A stretch of DNA of 64,000 nucleotides. Origin: Pseudomonas sessilinigenes (GTDB taxonomy: Bacteria; Pseudomonadota; Gammaproteobacteria; Pseudomonadales; Pseudomonadaceae). Position 1 is the stretch's first letter, and every line of letters begins with the position of its first letter. This document shows, in pieces, positions 9,171 to 17,179 of the stretch. The notes beneath the pieces are model-generated. The model was not told the origin of the DNA and did not search any database. It was given only the letters and a program-made list of their open reading frames with translations. The translations under genes were made by a program, and so were the position numbers. Where the stretch lies: NCBI RefSeq assembly GCF_003850565.1, contig NZ_CP027706.1:1240001-1304000 (forward strand). Direction: 5' to 3'.

Positions 9171-10004
9171 ATGGACTGCGCACAAACCCTTCGTGCCAAC
9201 GCTTTCAAGGCCCTGCATGAGCGTGCCGGGGCTTTCGTCATTCCCAATCCGTGGGATGCCGGTTCCGCCAGGTTGCTGGCTGGCCTGGGCTTCGAGGCCC
9301 TGGCCACCACCAGTGCCGGTTATGCGTTTTCCCTCGCGCGTCCGGATGCCGAAGGCGCCTTGAGCCTGGCCGATACCCTGGCCAATGTGCGCGGCATCGT
9401 CGGTGCCAGTGAGTTGCCGGTGGCCGTGGACCTGGAGAACGGTTTTGCCGACAACCCAGGGGAGTGCGCCCAGGCCCTGCTGCAAGCGGCGGCTAGTGGC
9501 GCGGTGGGTGGTTCGATCGAGGACGCCACCGGCCGTGCCGAAGAGCCCATCTACGATTTCCAGCTGGCAGTGGAGCGCATCGAGGCCTGCGTCGCGGCGG
9601 TGCGCAGCCTGCCGTTCACCTTCACCCTGACCGCCCGGGCGGAGAACCAGTTGCACGGCTGCAATGACCTGGCGGACACCATCCGCCGCCTGCAGGCCTA
9701 TGCCGAGGCTGGCGCCGACGTGCTCTATGCCCCGGCGCTGCGCAGTGCGCAGGAGATCAGCCAAGTGGTGCGGGCGGTGGCGCCCAAACCGGTGAACGTG
9801 CTGATGTCCGGCGGCCTGGACCTGAGTGTGGCGCAATTGGCGGAACTGGGCGTCAAGCGCATCAGTGTCGGTTCGGCCTTGGCCCGGGCGGCCTATGGCG
9901 CGTTCTACCAGGCGGCGCAGGAGATCCGTGACCAGGGTCGCTTCGATTTCGCCGAGCGGGCGATTCCCTTCGGGCAGATCAATCAATTGTTCAAGCAGTC
10001 GTAA
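9171..10004 (+). CDS. isocitrate lyase/PEP mutase superfamily protein
   Basis: A 277-residue (alpha/beta)8 enzyme of the PEP mutase/isocitrate lyase superfamily; substrate unknown. Visible features are the start motif IPNPWDAGSARLLAGLGFEALATTSAGYA, the metal-binding DLENGFAD, EDATG and the late VNVLMSGG. The KKCGH catalytic cysteine motif of true isocitrate and methylisocitrate lyases is absent, so a PrpB role is unlikely. It more probably belongs to the oxaloacetate/carboxyphosphoenolpyruvate-type group. A GGAG-type site lies upstream (CGAGGAGCGAGTA). Next on the strand is the extensin-like gene, 12 bases away, probably co-transcribed. Confidence 0.85.
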   Translation: MDCAQTLRANAFKALHERAGAFVIPNPWDAGSARLLAGLGFEALATTSAGYAFSLARPDAEGALSLADTLANVRGIVGASELPVAVDLENGFADNPGECAQALLQAAASGAVGGSIEDATGRAEEPIYDFQLAVERIEACVAAVRSLPFTFTLTARAENQLHGCNDLADTIRRLQAYAEAGADVLYAPALRSAQEISQVVRAVAPKPVNVLMSGGLDLSVAQLAELGVKRISVGSALARAAYGAFYQAAQEIRDQGRFDFAERAIPFGQINQLFKQS

Positions 10005-10016
10005 AAAGGAATTGGC

Positions 10017-10715
10017 GTGAGGGCAAGGAAGGTTGTGGGCGCCCTGGTGTTGCTGGGCGCCCTGTTGTTGATTGGCGTTCGGTTGGGCTGGCTGCCGCTG
10101 GCCGATGCCTGGAATCCCTGGGCGCCGCTGGATGTGCGGGCCAAGCCCAATCTGTTGACCCGCTTCAAGCTGTCACGACTGCAGGATGACCCACAGCTGT
10201 GCGACCAGGCCCTCGCGACCTCGGGCTTGCGCACCAGTCGGCAACCGGACAGTCGTGCCGACGTGGACTGCCCCTTGAGCAATACGGTGCGGGTGCAGGG
10301 TGGCGATATCGCCCTGAGCAGCAGCTTTCTAGCCAGTTGCCCACTGGCGGTGGCCTTTGCCCTGTATCAGCGTCATGGTTTGCAGCCGGCGGCGCAGCAG
10401 GTGTTTGGCCAGGGGGTGGCGCGTGTCGATCACCTGGGCAGTTTTGCCTGCCGCAACATGTATCACCGCAAGATTGGCTGGCGCAGCGAGCATGCCAGCG
10501 CCAATGCCCTGGATATCGCCGGTTTTCGCCTGAGTGACGGGCGCAATATCAGCGTGCTCAAGGATTGGCCGAAGGACAGTGCTGAGGGGCGGTTTCTGCG
10601 GCTGGCCAGGGACGGCGCCTGCGACGCCTTCAATGTGGTGCTGGGGCCTGAATTCAACAGCGCCCATCGCAACCACTTTCATCTGGACCTGGGGCCACTT
10701 TGGCGTTGTCGATGA
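10017..10715 (+). CDS. extensin-like domain protein, possible M15-like peptidase fold
   Basis: A 232-residue protein with an N-terminal membrane anchor (about 6-25) and a periplasmic extensin-like C-terminal domain. Six Cys (62, 85, 108, 145, 202, 231) suggest disulfides. SEHASANALDIAGF (His159, Asp166) and HRNHFHLDLG (His217, His220, His222) resemble the zinc-site pattern of M15/VanY D,D-peptidases, so a cell-wall peptidase role is plausible but inferred. The start is GTG at 10017 after AAAAAGGA. It ends 9 bases from the convergent gene at 10725. Confidence 0.8.
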   Translation: MRARKVVGALVLLGALLLIGVRLGWLPLADAWNPWAPLDVRAKPNLLTRFKLSRLQDDPQLCDQALATSGLRTSRQPDSRADVDCPLSNTVRVQGGDIALSSSFLASCPLAVAFALYQRHGLQPAAQQVFGQGVARVDHLGSFACRNMYHRKIGWRSEHASANALDIAGFRLSDGRNISVLKDWPKDSAEGRFLRLARDGACDAFNVVLGPEFNSAHRNHFHLDLGPLWRCR

Positions 10716-10724
10716 GGGGGTGGG

Positions 10725-11342
10725 TCAGGCGGCGATCCGCAGGTTCTGCAGGATCAATGGGCGGGCCCAGCCCATGTCGAAGTCCATCTGCCGCTGTTGC
10801 TCGATGAGCTCGTGCGCTGGGTAGGGTTCGGCCGGCTTGTCCAGCAGGTCCATCTCGAACTCGGCGATCGGCAGGTGCAGCGGTCGCGGTTCCGGTGCCG
10901 GGCCTGGAGCGGGTACGGGCTGGCCGGCGTTGAGCACGATCGGACGGACCCAGCCACTCTCGAAATCCTGCTGGCGTTGCTGGGCAATGATTTCTTCAGG
11001 CGGGAAGGGCGGGGCTGGCTTGTCCAGCAACTCCATTTCGAATTCGGCGATCGGCAGGAACAGTGGCTCGGGCGGACGTATTTCGGTGTCCTGCACATCG
11101 CAGCCACGTTGATTGACGATCTGGGCCAACAGTTGGGTGCCCCCAGTAGGCTCTACCGGCCCATCGACAGCCACCACAGGTGCTGCTTCAACGCTCGCGC
11201 CCTCTCCCCGTTGCTCGGCCAACGCCTGGGCAAAGAAGTCCTGCCACAGATGGCTGACGCCGCTCAGTGCCTGGGAATTGCGCAGGCCATAATCGCCGTG
11301 GGGCGAGATGTAGCCTATCGATGTGCGTTGAATGTCTGACAT
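10725..11342 (-). CDS. hypothetical protein with internal tandem duplication
   Basis: A 205-residue soluble protein that I do not recognise. Residues 1-95 begin MSDIQRTSIGYISPHGDYGL and contain a single Cys. Residues 96-138 and 157-199 are two copies of one 43-residue unit starting LPIAEFEM[ED]LLDKPA and ending GW[VA]RP. A proline-rich linker (PVPAPGPAPEPRP) separates them. Each unit carries a QQRQ.DF helix. The ATG at 11342 is preferred over a TTG at 11372. It is divergent from rsmJ and convergent with the extensin-like gene. No signal peptide or membrane segment is seen. Possible roles are structural or binding; none can be assigned. Confidence 0.75.
   Translation of the reverse strand: MSDIQRTSIGYISPHGDYGLRNSQALSGVSHLWQDFFAQALAEQRGEGASVEAAPVVAVDGPVEPTGGTQLLAQIVNQRGCDVQDTEIRPPEPLFLPIAEFEMELLDKPAPPFPPEEIIAQQRQQDFESGWVRPIVLNAGQPVPAPGPAPEPRPLHLPIAEFEMDLLDKPAEPYPAHELIEQQRQMDFDMGWARPLILQNLRIAA
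10746..10874 (-). repeat. second 43-codon copy of internal duplication
   Basis: Encodes LPIAEFEMDLLDKPAEPYP ... GWARP. It aligns without gaps to the copy at 10929-11057 and is about 65-70% identical by eye. Confidence 0.85.
10929..11057 (-). repeat. first 43-codon copy of internal duplication
   Basis: Encodes LPIAEFEMELLDKPAPPFP ... GWVRP. It pairs with the copy at 10746-10874; an 18-residue Pro/Ala-rich linker lies between them. Confidence 0.85.
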
Positions 11343-11436
11343 TGCTCTCGGTCGACGCTTGAGCTCTGGCAAAATGGCCGATAGTCCTGTTATCGGCAGT
11401 TTTTGCCGATCATTAATTTTTTGAGTGTGTTTTCAG

Positions 11437-12219
11437 ATGAGTGAGCAACCTGCGGCCTGCCGCATCAACGTCGAGGCCCTGGAGGCCGGGTTCGAGTCCG
11501 AGGCCCGGCAGTGGGCCGAGCGCCTGGGCCTGCCGTTGCAGATCGAGGACGCCGAGTTCGCCTTGCAGGTGGGCCAGCAGGGGTTGCAACTGCAGCAACT
11601 GGGGCCCGAAGCGCCAGGACCGGTACGGGTGGACTTCGTCGAAGGTGGGGCCGCTCACCGACGCTTGTACGGTGGCGGAAGCGGGCAGATGATCGCCAAG
11701 GCGGTGGGCGTGGCCCAGGGCATACGCCCACGGGTGCTGGATGCCACGGCGGGCCTGGGCAAGGATGGTTTCGTCCTGGCAACCCTGGGGTGCGAGATGA
11801 GCCTGATCGAGCGCCAACCCTTGATTGGCGCGTTGCTCGAGGATGGCCTGGCCCGTGCCGCACAGGACGCCGAAGTAGCGCCGATCGTTGCACGAATGCA
11901 CTTGCTCAAGGGCAACTCCATCGAGTTGATGCGCAACTGGGAGGGGGAGCCGCCCCAGGTGATCTACCTCGACCCGATGTTCCCCCACCGGGAGAAAAGC
12001 GCCCTGGTGAAAAAGGAAATGCGCCTGTTTCGTCCACTGGTAGGGGATGACAACGACGCTCCGGCGTTGCTGGAGGCGGCTCTGGCGCTGGCCAGCCATC
12101 GGGTCGTGGTCAAACGTCCACGCAAGGCGCCGTGCATCGACGGGCCCAAGCCCAGCCATGGCCTGGAAGGCAAGTCCAGCCGCTACGATATCTACCCGAA
12201 GAAGGCTCTCAAGGCCTGA
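11437..12219 (+). CDS. rsmJ: 16S rRNA (guanine1516-N2)-methyltransferase
   Basis: SAM-dependent methyltransferase modifying G1516 of 16S rRNA in the small ribosomal subunit. The 260-residue product shows [15 protein letters not shown] (SAM motif I), ERQP for the acidic ribose contact, and the catalytic-type [17 protein letters not shown]. It closes with the conserved KRPRKAP and GKSSRYDIY segments typical of RsmJ. The start [10 protein letters not shown] at 11437 is chosen over an ATG at 11425. It is convergent with mexL, with 21 bases between stops. Assignment is firm from motifs. Confidence 0.93.
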   Translation: MSEQPAACRINVEALEAGFESEARQWAERLGLPLQIEDAEFALQVGQQGLQLQQLGPEAPGPVRVDFVEGGAAHRRLYGGGSGQMIAKAVGVAQGIRPRVLDATAGLGKDGFVLATLGCEMSLIERQPLIGALLEDGLARAAQDAEVAPIVARMHLLKGNSIELMRNWEGEPPQVIYLDPMFPHREKSALVKKEMRLFRPLVGDDNDAPALLEAALALASHRVVVKRPRKAPCIDGPKPSHGLEGKSSRYDIYPKKALKA

Positions 12220-12240
12220 GCCACATCGCTGGGCCGGGGA

Positions 12241-12885
12241 TCAGTCCGGCCCTGGACGATAGGCACGCATGAACAGCTCCACCACTTCCCTGACGTGCGC
12301 CTCCGCGGCAGCCCCGGTCAGTGGCTGGCCACAGCCGAAGAGCACGCGAAAATTCGCCCCGCCCTTGAGCATGCAGAAAAAGTGCTCGGCCGCATTGCGT
12401 GGCTTGTCGATGCGCAGGGTGCCCAACTGGTCGATCTTGCCCAGCAGCCGCTCCATGCCTTGCAACACCCGCTCGGGTCCTGCCTGGATGAACATCTGCG
12501 AGAGCTTGGGGTCCTGGCTGCCCAGCGCCATGATCAGGCGGTGCAGGTTGACCGACTCGTCGCTGTTGACCAGTTGATGAAAGCCCCGCCCGATGCTCAA
12601 GAGCAGGTTTTCCACGGAGGTGTCGGGTGGCAGCTCGAAGATCAGCGTAGGCAGCTGTTCCTCGCACTTGGCCACGACGGCGGCGGAGAACAGCGTCTCC
12701 TTGTCATTGAAGTGGCTGTACACCGTGAGTTTTGAAACGCCGGCCTCGGCGGCGACCGCATCCATGCTGGTACTGGCGTAGCCGTTGCTCAAGAACAGCT
12801 TCTTCGCTGCGTCGAGAATGGCTTGGCGTTTTGCCAGATCCTTGGGCCTGCCTGGCCCAACGTGTGCGGCATTATTGTCGGACAT
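12241..12885 (-). CDS. mexL: TetR-family repressor of the adjacent efflux operon (MexL-like)
   Basis: A 214-residue TetR regulator. The N-terminal helix-turn-helix (about 18-65) reads ILDAAKKLFLSNGYASTSMDAVAAEAGVSKLTVYSHFNDKETLF in pieces and is unmistakable. The C-terminal ligand/dimer domain is of usual size. It is divergent from an RND efflux pair across 93 bases that contain a perfect 14-bp palindrome, the expected layout for autoregulation and repression of mexJK. Order (rsmJ, regulator, MFP, RND, DUF4197, plsB) matches P. aeruginosa mexL as remembered. TetR call certain; symbol inferred from context. Confidence 0.85.
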   Translation of the reverse strand: MSDNNAAHVGPGRPKDLAKRQAILDAAKKLFLSNGYASTSMDAVAAEAGVSKLTVYSHFNDKETLFSAAVVAKCEEQLPTLIFELPPDTSVENLLLSIGRGFHQLVNSDESVNLHRLIMALGSQDPKLSQMFIQAGPERVLQGMERLLGKIDQLGTLRIDKPRNAAEHFFCMLKGGANFRVLFGCGQPLTGAAAEAHVREVVELFMRAYRPGPD

Positions 12886-12897
12886 TTTTCGCTGTTA

Positions 12898-12942
12898 ATA
12901 CTGGACTGGTGAGTTTGCTATTAATAACATACTGGCCAGTAT
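12898..12942. promoter_or_regulatory. candidate MexL operator between mexL and mexJ
   Basis: ATACTGGCCAGTAT at 12929-12942 is a perfect 14-bp inverted repeat. The same half-site ATACTGG recurs at 12898-12904, exactly 31 bases (about three helical turns) upstream. TATAAAT partly overlaps the right arm of the palindrome and could be a -10 box for mexJ. The layout suits cooperative repression of both divergent promoters. Binding is inferred, not shown. Confidence 0.65.
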
Positions 12943-12978
12943 AAATATTCCAAGCACCATTAGCGAAAGGTCGCCGCC

Positions 12979-14067
12979 ATGTTCCGCTATGCCCTGCCAG
13001 TCAGCCTGGCTTTTTTTCTGTCTGCTTGTGGGCACGAAGAGCCCGTCCAAATTGGCATCCGGCCAGCCATGGTGGTCCAGCCGGAGCCTTCGGCAAGGGC
13101 ATTGGACAGCTATCCTGGCGAGGTGCGGGCCCGCTATGAGCCGGACCTGGCATTCCGTATCGGCGGCAAGGTCAGCCGACGGCTGGTAGAGGAGGGTGAG
13201 CGGGTCAAGGCCAATCAGCCCCTGGCCGAACTCGACCCGCAGGATGTACGCCTGCAACTGGAGGCGACCCGGGCCCAAGTCACCGCTGCCAGCGCCAACC
13301 TCGACCTGGTGCGTGCCGAGCGCGATCGCTACAAGGCCCTGCTGGAGCGGCAGATGGTCAGCCGTTCCCAATACGATAATGCCGAGAATCTCTACCGTTC
13401 CGGCGAAGCGCGGCTCAAGCAGATCAAGGCCGAATTCGACGTAGCCAACAACCAGGCCGGTTACGCCGTGCTGCGCGCACCTCAGGATGGCGTGGTCGCC
13501 AAGCGTGCCGTGGAGGTGGGGCAGGTAGTGGCAGCGGGGCAGACGGTCTTCACCCTGGCCACCGATGGCGAGAGGGAGGTGCTGATCAGCTTCCCTGAAC
13601 AGAACTTCGGTCGGTTCAAGATCGGCCAGCCGGTATCGGTGGAGCTGTGGACCCAGCCAGGGCAGCGCTTCGACGGGCAGATCCGTGAGTTGTCCCCGGC
13701 TGCCGACCCACGCTCGCGAACCTTCGCCGCGCGCATTGCCTTCAACACGGGTAAGGTCCCGGCGGAACTGGGCCAGAGTGCCCGGGTATTCGTCCAGAGC
13801 GGCGAGCAAGTGTCGCTGTCGGTACCGCTGTCGGCCTTGACCGCCGAGGGCGGCGCCACCTACGTCTGGCGGATCGACGCCAATAACACCCTGCACAAGA
13901 CCCCGGTACGGGTCGGCGCCTTCAACGAGAAGACCGTGCCGGTGCTCGAAGGCCTGAGCCCCTCCGACTGGGTAGTGGCGGCGGGCGTGCATGTGCTTCA
14001 CGAGGGCCTGCAAGTGCGCCCGGTGGATCGCTCCAACCGTGTGGTCAACCTGGCGGCGAAGGAGTAA
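12979..14067 (+). CDS. mexJ: RND efflux membrane-fusion lipoprotein (MexJ-like)
   Basis: Periplasmic adaptor linking the inner-membrane RND pump to an outer-membrane channel. It has 362 residues with a lipoprotein signal ending LSAC (Cys17). A biotinyl-lipoyl-like half-motif (GGKVSRRLVEEGERVKANQPLAELD) and a helical hairpin (about 85-145) come next. The second lipoyl half (LRAPQDGVVAKRAVEVGQVV) and beta-barrel and membrane-proximal domains follow. It lies 6 bases upstream of the RND gene. No outer-membrane factor gene follows, as in mexJK of P. aeruginosa, which borrows OprM or OpmH. Confidence 0.88.
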   Translation: MFRYALPVSLAFFLSACGHEEPVQIGIRPAMVVQPEPSARALDSYPGEVRARYEPDLAFRIGGKVSRRLVEEGERVKANQPLAELDPQDVRLQLEATRAQVTAASANLDLVRAERDRYKALLERQMVSRSQYDNAENLYRSGEARLKQIKAEFDVANNQAGYAVLRAPQDGVVAKRAVEVGQVVAAGQTVFTLATDGEREVLISFPEQNFGRFKIGQPVSVELWTQPGQRFDGQIRELSPAADPRSRTFAARIAFNTGKVPAELGQSARVFVQSGEQVSLSVPLSALTAEGGATYVWRIDANNTLHKTPVRVGAFNEKTVPVLEGLSPSDWVVAAGVHVLHEGLQVRPVDRSNRVVNLAAKE

Positions 14068-14073
14068 TCCCCG

Positions 14074-17000
14074 ATGGGTTTCAACCTTTCCGCCTGGGCG
14101 TTGCGCAATCGCCAGATCGTGCTGTTCCTGATGTTGCTGCTGGCCATTGTCGGGGCACTGTCCTATACCAAGCTGGGCCAGAGCGAAGACCCGCCCTTCA
14201 CCTTCAAGGCCATGGTGATTCGCACCAGTTGGCCGGGGGCCACGGCCCAGGAAGTCTCGCGCCAGGTCACCGAGCGCATCGAGAAAAAACTCATGGAGAC
14301 CGGCGAGTACGACCGCATCGTGTCGTTCTCTCGGCCCGGGGAATCCCAGGTGACGTTCATCGCCCGCGACTCGATGCATTCCAACCAGATCCCCGAGCTC
14401 TGGTATCAGGTGCGCAAGAAGATCAGCGATATTCGCTACACCTTGCCACCCGGGATCCAGGGCCCGTTCTTCAACGATGAGTTCGGCACCACCTTCGGCA
14501 ATATCTACGCCCTGACAGGCAAGGGCTTTGACTACGCCGTACTCAAGGACTACGCCGACCGCATCCAGATCCAGCTGCAACGGGTCAAGGACGTGGGCAA
14601 GGTGGAACTGCTCGGCCTGCAGGACGAGAAGATCTGGATCGAGTTGTCCAACGTCAAGCTGGCGACCCTGGGCCTGCCCCTGGCAGCGGTGCAGCAAGCC
14701 CTGGAAGAGCAGAACGCGGTATCCACCGCCGGTTTCTTCGAGACGCCCAGCGAGCGGGTGCAACTGCGGGTTTCCGGCAACTTCCAGACGGTGGAACAGA
14801 TTCGCAACTTCCCGATCCGGGTCGCCGGGCGGACTTTCCGCATCGGCGATGTCGCCGACGTTCGCCGAGGCTTCAACGACCCGCCCGCGCCGCGCATGCG
14901 TTTCATGGGGGAGGACGCTATCGGCCTGGCCGTGGCCATGAAGGAAGGCGGTGACATTCTGGTTCTGGGCAAGGCCCTGGAGGGCGAGTTCGCGCGGCTG
15001 CAGAAAACCCTGCCGGCGGGCATGGAGCTGCGCAAGGTCTCCGACCAGCCGGCGGCGGTGAAGACTGGGGTCGGCGAGTTCGTCCGGGTACTGGCCGAGG
15101 CGCTGATCATCGTACTGCTGGTGAGTTTCTTCTCCCTGGGCATCCGCACCGGGATGGTGGTGGCCCTGGCCATTCCCCTGGTGCTGGCGATGACTTTCGC
15201 CACCATGTATTACCTGGGCATCGGCCTGCACAAGATTTCCCTCGGTGCCCTGGTCCTGGCCCTGGGGCTGCTGGTGGACGACGCGATCATCGCGGTGGAG
15301 ATGATGGCGATCAAGATGGAGCAGGGGTTCGACCGGATCAAGGCCGCCAGCTATGCCTGGACCAGCACCGCGTTCCCGATGCTGACCGGCACCCTGATCA
15401 CCGCGGCGGGTTTCTTGCCGATCGCCACGGCGCAGTCGGGCACGGGTGAGTACACCCGTTCGATCTTCCAGGTGGTGACCATCGCCCTGGTGACCTCGTG
15501 GATCGCCGCGGTGGTGTTCGTGCCCTACCTGGGCGAGAAGCTGCTGCCGGACCTGGCCAAGCTCCATGCGGCCAAGCATGGCGCCGAGTCCAATCCCCAC
15601 GGTACGCCGTTCTACCAGCGCGTACGTCGGGTGGTGGGCTGGTGCGTGGAGCGGCGCAAGACGGTGATCGTCCTGACCATCCTGGCATTCGTCGGCTCGG
15701 TGCTGTTGTTCCGCTTCGTCCCGCAGCAGTTCTTCCCGGCCTCGGGCCGCCTTGAATTGATGGTCGACCTGAAGCTCGCGGAAGGGGCTTCGCTGAGCAA
15801 CACCGCCGATGAGGTCAAGCGCCTGGAAGCGATGCTCAAGGAGCATTCGGGCATCGATAACTACGTGGCTTACGTCGGTACCGGTTCACCGCGCTTCTAC
15901 CTGCCGCTGGACCAGCAGTTGCCGGCCACCAGCTTTGCCCAGTTCGTGGTCCTGGCCAAGAGCATCGAAGACCGCGAGAGCCTGCGCAGCTGGTTGATCG
16001 ACACCCTCAACGAACAGTTCCCGGCCTTGCGTTCACGGGTCACGCGCCTGGAGAACGGTCCACCGGTCGGCTATCCGGTGCAGTTCCGGGTGACCGGCGA
16101 GCACATCGAGGAAGTCCGGGCCCTGGCCCGCAAGGTGGCGACGAAGGTGCGGGACAATCCCCATGTGGTCAACGTTCACCTGGACTGGGAAGAGCCGAGC
16201 AAGGTGGTCTACCTGAACATCGACCAGGATCGGGCCCGGGCCCTTGGCGTGAGCACCGCCAACTTGTCCAAGTTCCTCCAGAGTTCTTTGATCGGCTCGA
16301 CCGTCAGTCAGTACCGCGAGGATAACGAGCTGATCGAGATTCTCCTGCGTGGAACCCGCGAGGAGCGTACCGAGTTGTCGTTGCTGCCGAGCCTGGCGAT
16401 ACCCACCGACAATGGCCAGAGTGTGTCGCTGTCCCAGGTAGCGACCCTGGAATATGGCTTTGAAGAAGGGGTGATCTGGCACCGTAATCGGCTGCCCACC
16501 GTGACCGTGCGGGCCGATATCTATGGCAAGGAGCAACCGGCGACTCTGGTCCAGCAGATCCTGCCGACCCTGGAACCGGTCCGTGCCGAACTGCCGGATG
16601 GCTACCTGCTGGAGGTCGGCGGCACCGTGGAGGATTCGACTCGCGGCCAGAACTCGGTGAAAGCCGGCGTACCGCTGTTCATCGTGGTGGTGCTGACCTT
16701 GCTGATGGTCCAGCTGCGCAGTTTCTCGCGCACGGCCATGGTGTTCCTCACCGCGCCGTTGGGCCTGATTGGCGTGACGCTGTTCCTATTGGTGTTCCGC
16801 CAGCCCTTCGGTTTCGTGGCGATGCTGGGCACCATCGCCTTGTCGGGGATGATCATGCGCAACTCGGTGATCCTGGTGGATCAGATCGAACAGGACATCA
16901 AGGCCGGGCAGAAGCCCTGGGATGCAATCATCGAGGCGACGGTACGGCGTTTCCGGCCTATCGTGCTGACTGCCCTGGCGGCGGTGCTGGCAATGATCCC

Positions 17001-17130
17001 GCTGTCGCGCAGCGTGTTCTTCGGGCCGATGGCGGTGGCCATCATGGGAGGGCTGATCGTTGCTACGGTGCTGACCTTGCTGTTCCTGCCGGCACTGTAT
17101 GCGGCATGGTTCAGGGTCAAGAAGACGTGA
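14074..17130 (+). CDS. mexK: RND efflux transporter (MexK-like)
   Basis: Proton-driven inner-membrane exporter of 1018 residues, the normal RND size, with 12 expected membrane segments and two large periplasmic loops. TM4 contains the proton-relay pair in LLVDDAIIAVE. TM10 reads ALSGMIMRNSVILVDQI, with Arg where AcrB has the relay Lys940 region, as in a subset of RND pumps. Internal duplication of the two halves is visible. Substrates cannot be read from sequence; the remembered orthologue exports triclosan, tetracycline and erythromycin. RND call certain; symbol from gene order and length. Confidence 0.9.
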   Translation: MGFNLSAWALRNRQIVLFLMLLLAIVGALSYTKLGQSEDPPFTFKAMVIRTSWPGATAQEVSRQVTERIEKKLMETGEYDRIVSFSRPGESQVTFIARDSMHSNQIPELWYQVRKKISDIRYTLPPGIQGPFFNDEFGTTFGNIYALTGKGFDYAVLKDYADRIQIQLQRVKDVGKVELLGLQDEKIWIELSNVKLATLGLPLAAVQQALEEQNAVSTAGFFETPSERVQLRVSGNFQTVEQIRNFPIRVAGRTFRIGDVADVRRGFNDPPAPRMRFMGEDAIGLAVAMKEGGDILVLGKALEGEFARLQKTLPAGMELRKVSDQPAAVKTGVGEFVRVLAEALIIVLLVSFFSLGIRTGMVVALAIPLVLAMTFATMYYLGIGLHKISLGALVLALGLLVDDAIIAVEMMAIKMEQGFDRIKAASYAWTSTAFPMLTGTLITAAGFLPIATAQSGTGEYTRSIFQVVTIALVTSWIAAVVFVPYLGEKLLPDLAKLHAAKHGAESNPHGTPFYQRVRRVVGWCVERRKTVIVLTILAFVGSVLLFRFVPQQFFPASGRLELMVDLKLAEGASLSNTADEVKRLEAMLKEHSGIDNYVAYVGTGSPRFYLPLDQQLPATSFAQFVVLAKSIEDRESLRSWLIDTLNEQFPALRSRVTRLENGPPVGYPVQFRVTGEHIEEVRALARKVATKVRDNPHVVNVHLDWEEPSKVVYLNIDQDRARALGVSTANLSKFLQSSLIGSTVSQYREDNELIEILLRGTREERTELSLLPSLAIPTDNGQSVSLSQVATLEYGFEEGVIWHRNRLPTVTVRADIYGKEQPATLVQQILPTLEPVRAELPDGYLLEVGGTVEDSTRGQNSVKAGVPLFIVVVLTLLMVQLRSFSRTAMVFLTAPLGLIGVTLFLLVFRQPFGFVAMLGTIALSGMIMRNSVILVDQIEQDIKAGQKPWDAIIEATVRRFRPIVLTALAAVLAMIPLSRSVFFGPMAVAIMGGLIVATVLTLLFLPALYAAWFRVKKT

Positions 17131-17140
17131 GAGCGAGTAA

Positions 17141-17164
17141 CAGGAGCCGGCAGTCCGGCTCCTG
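17141..17164. other. 10-bp hairpin between convergent mexK and DUF4197 genes
   Basis: CAGGAGCCGG pairs perfectly with CCGGCTCCTG around CAGT. Neither side has a U tract (TGGGTG right, TTACTCG on the reverse). The position between two stops suggests a transcript 3'-end stem or weak terminator. Confidence 0.55.
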
Positions 17165-17179
17165 TGGGTGACGCGGGGG

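Noticed and set aside
12895..15846. Open frame antisense to mexJ-mexK (about 983 codons)
   Set aside because: Its translation is rich in His, Gln and Gly with no recognisable domain, and mexJ/mexK motifs on the + strand are clear.
17141..17164. Hairpin after mexK as a rho-independent terminator
   Set aside because: The stem is perfect but no U tract follows on either strand, so it is listed only as a hairpin.
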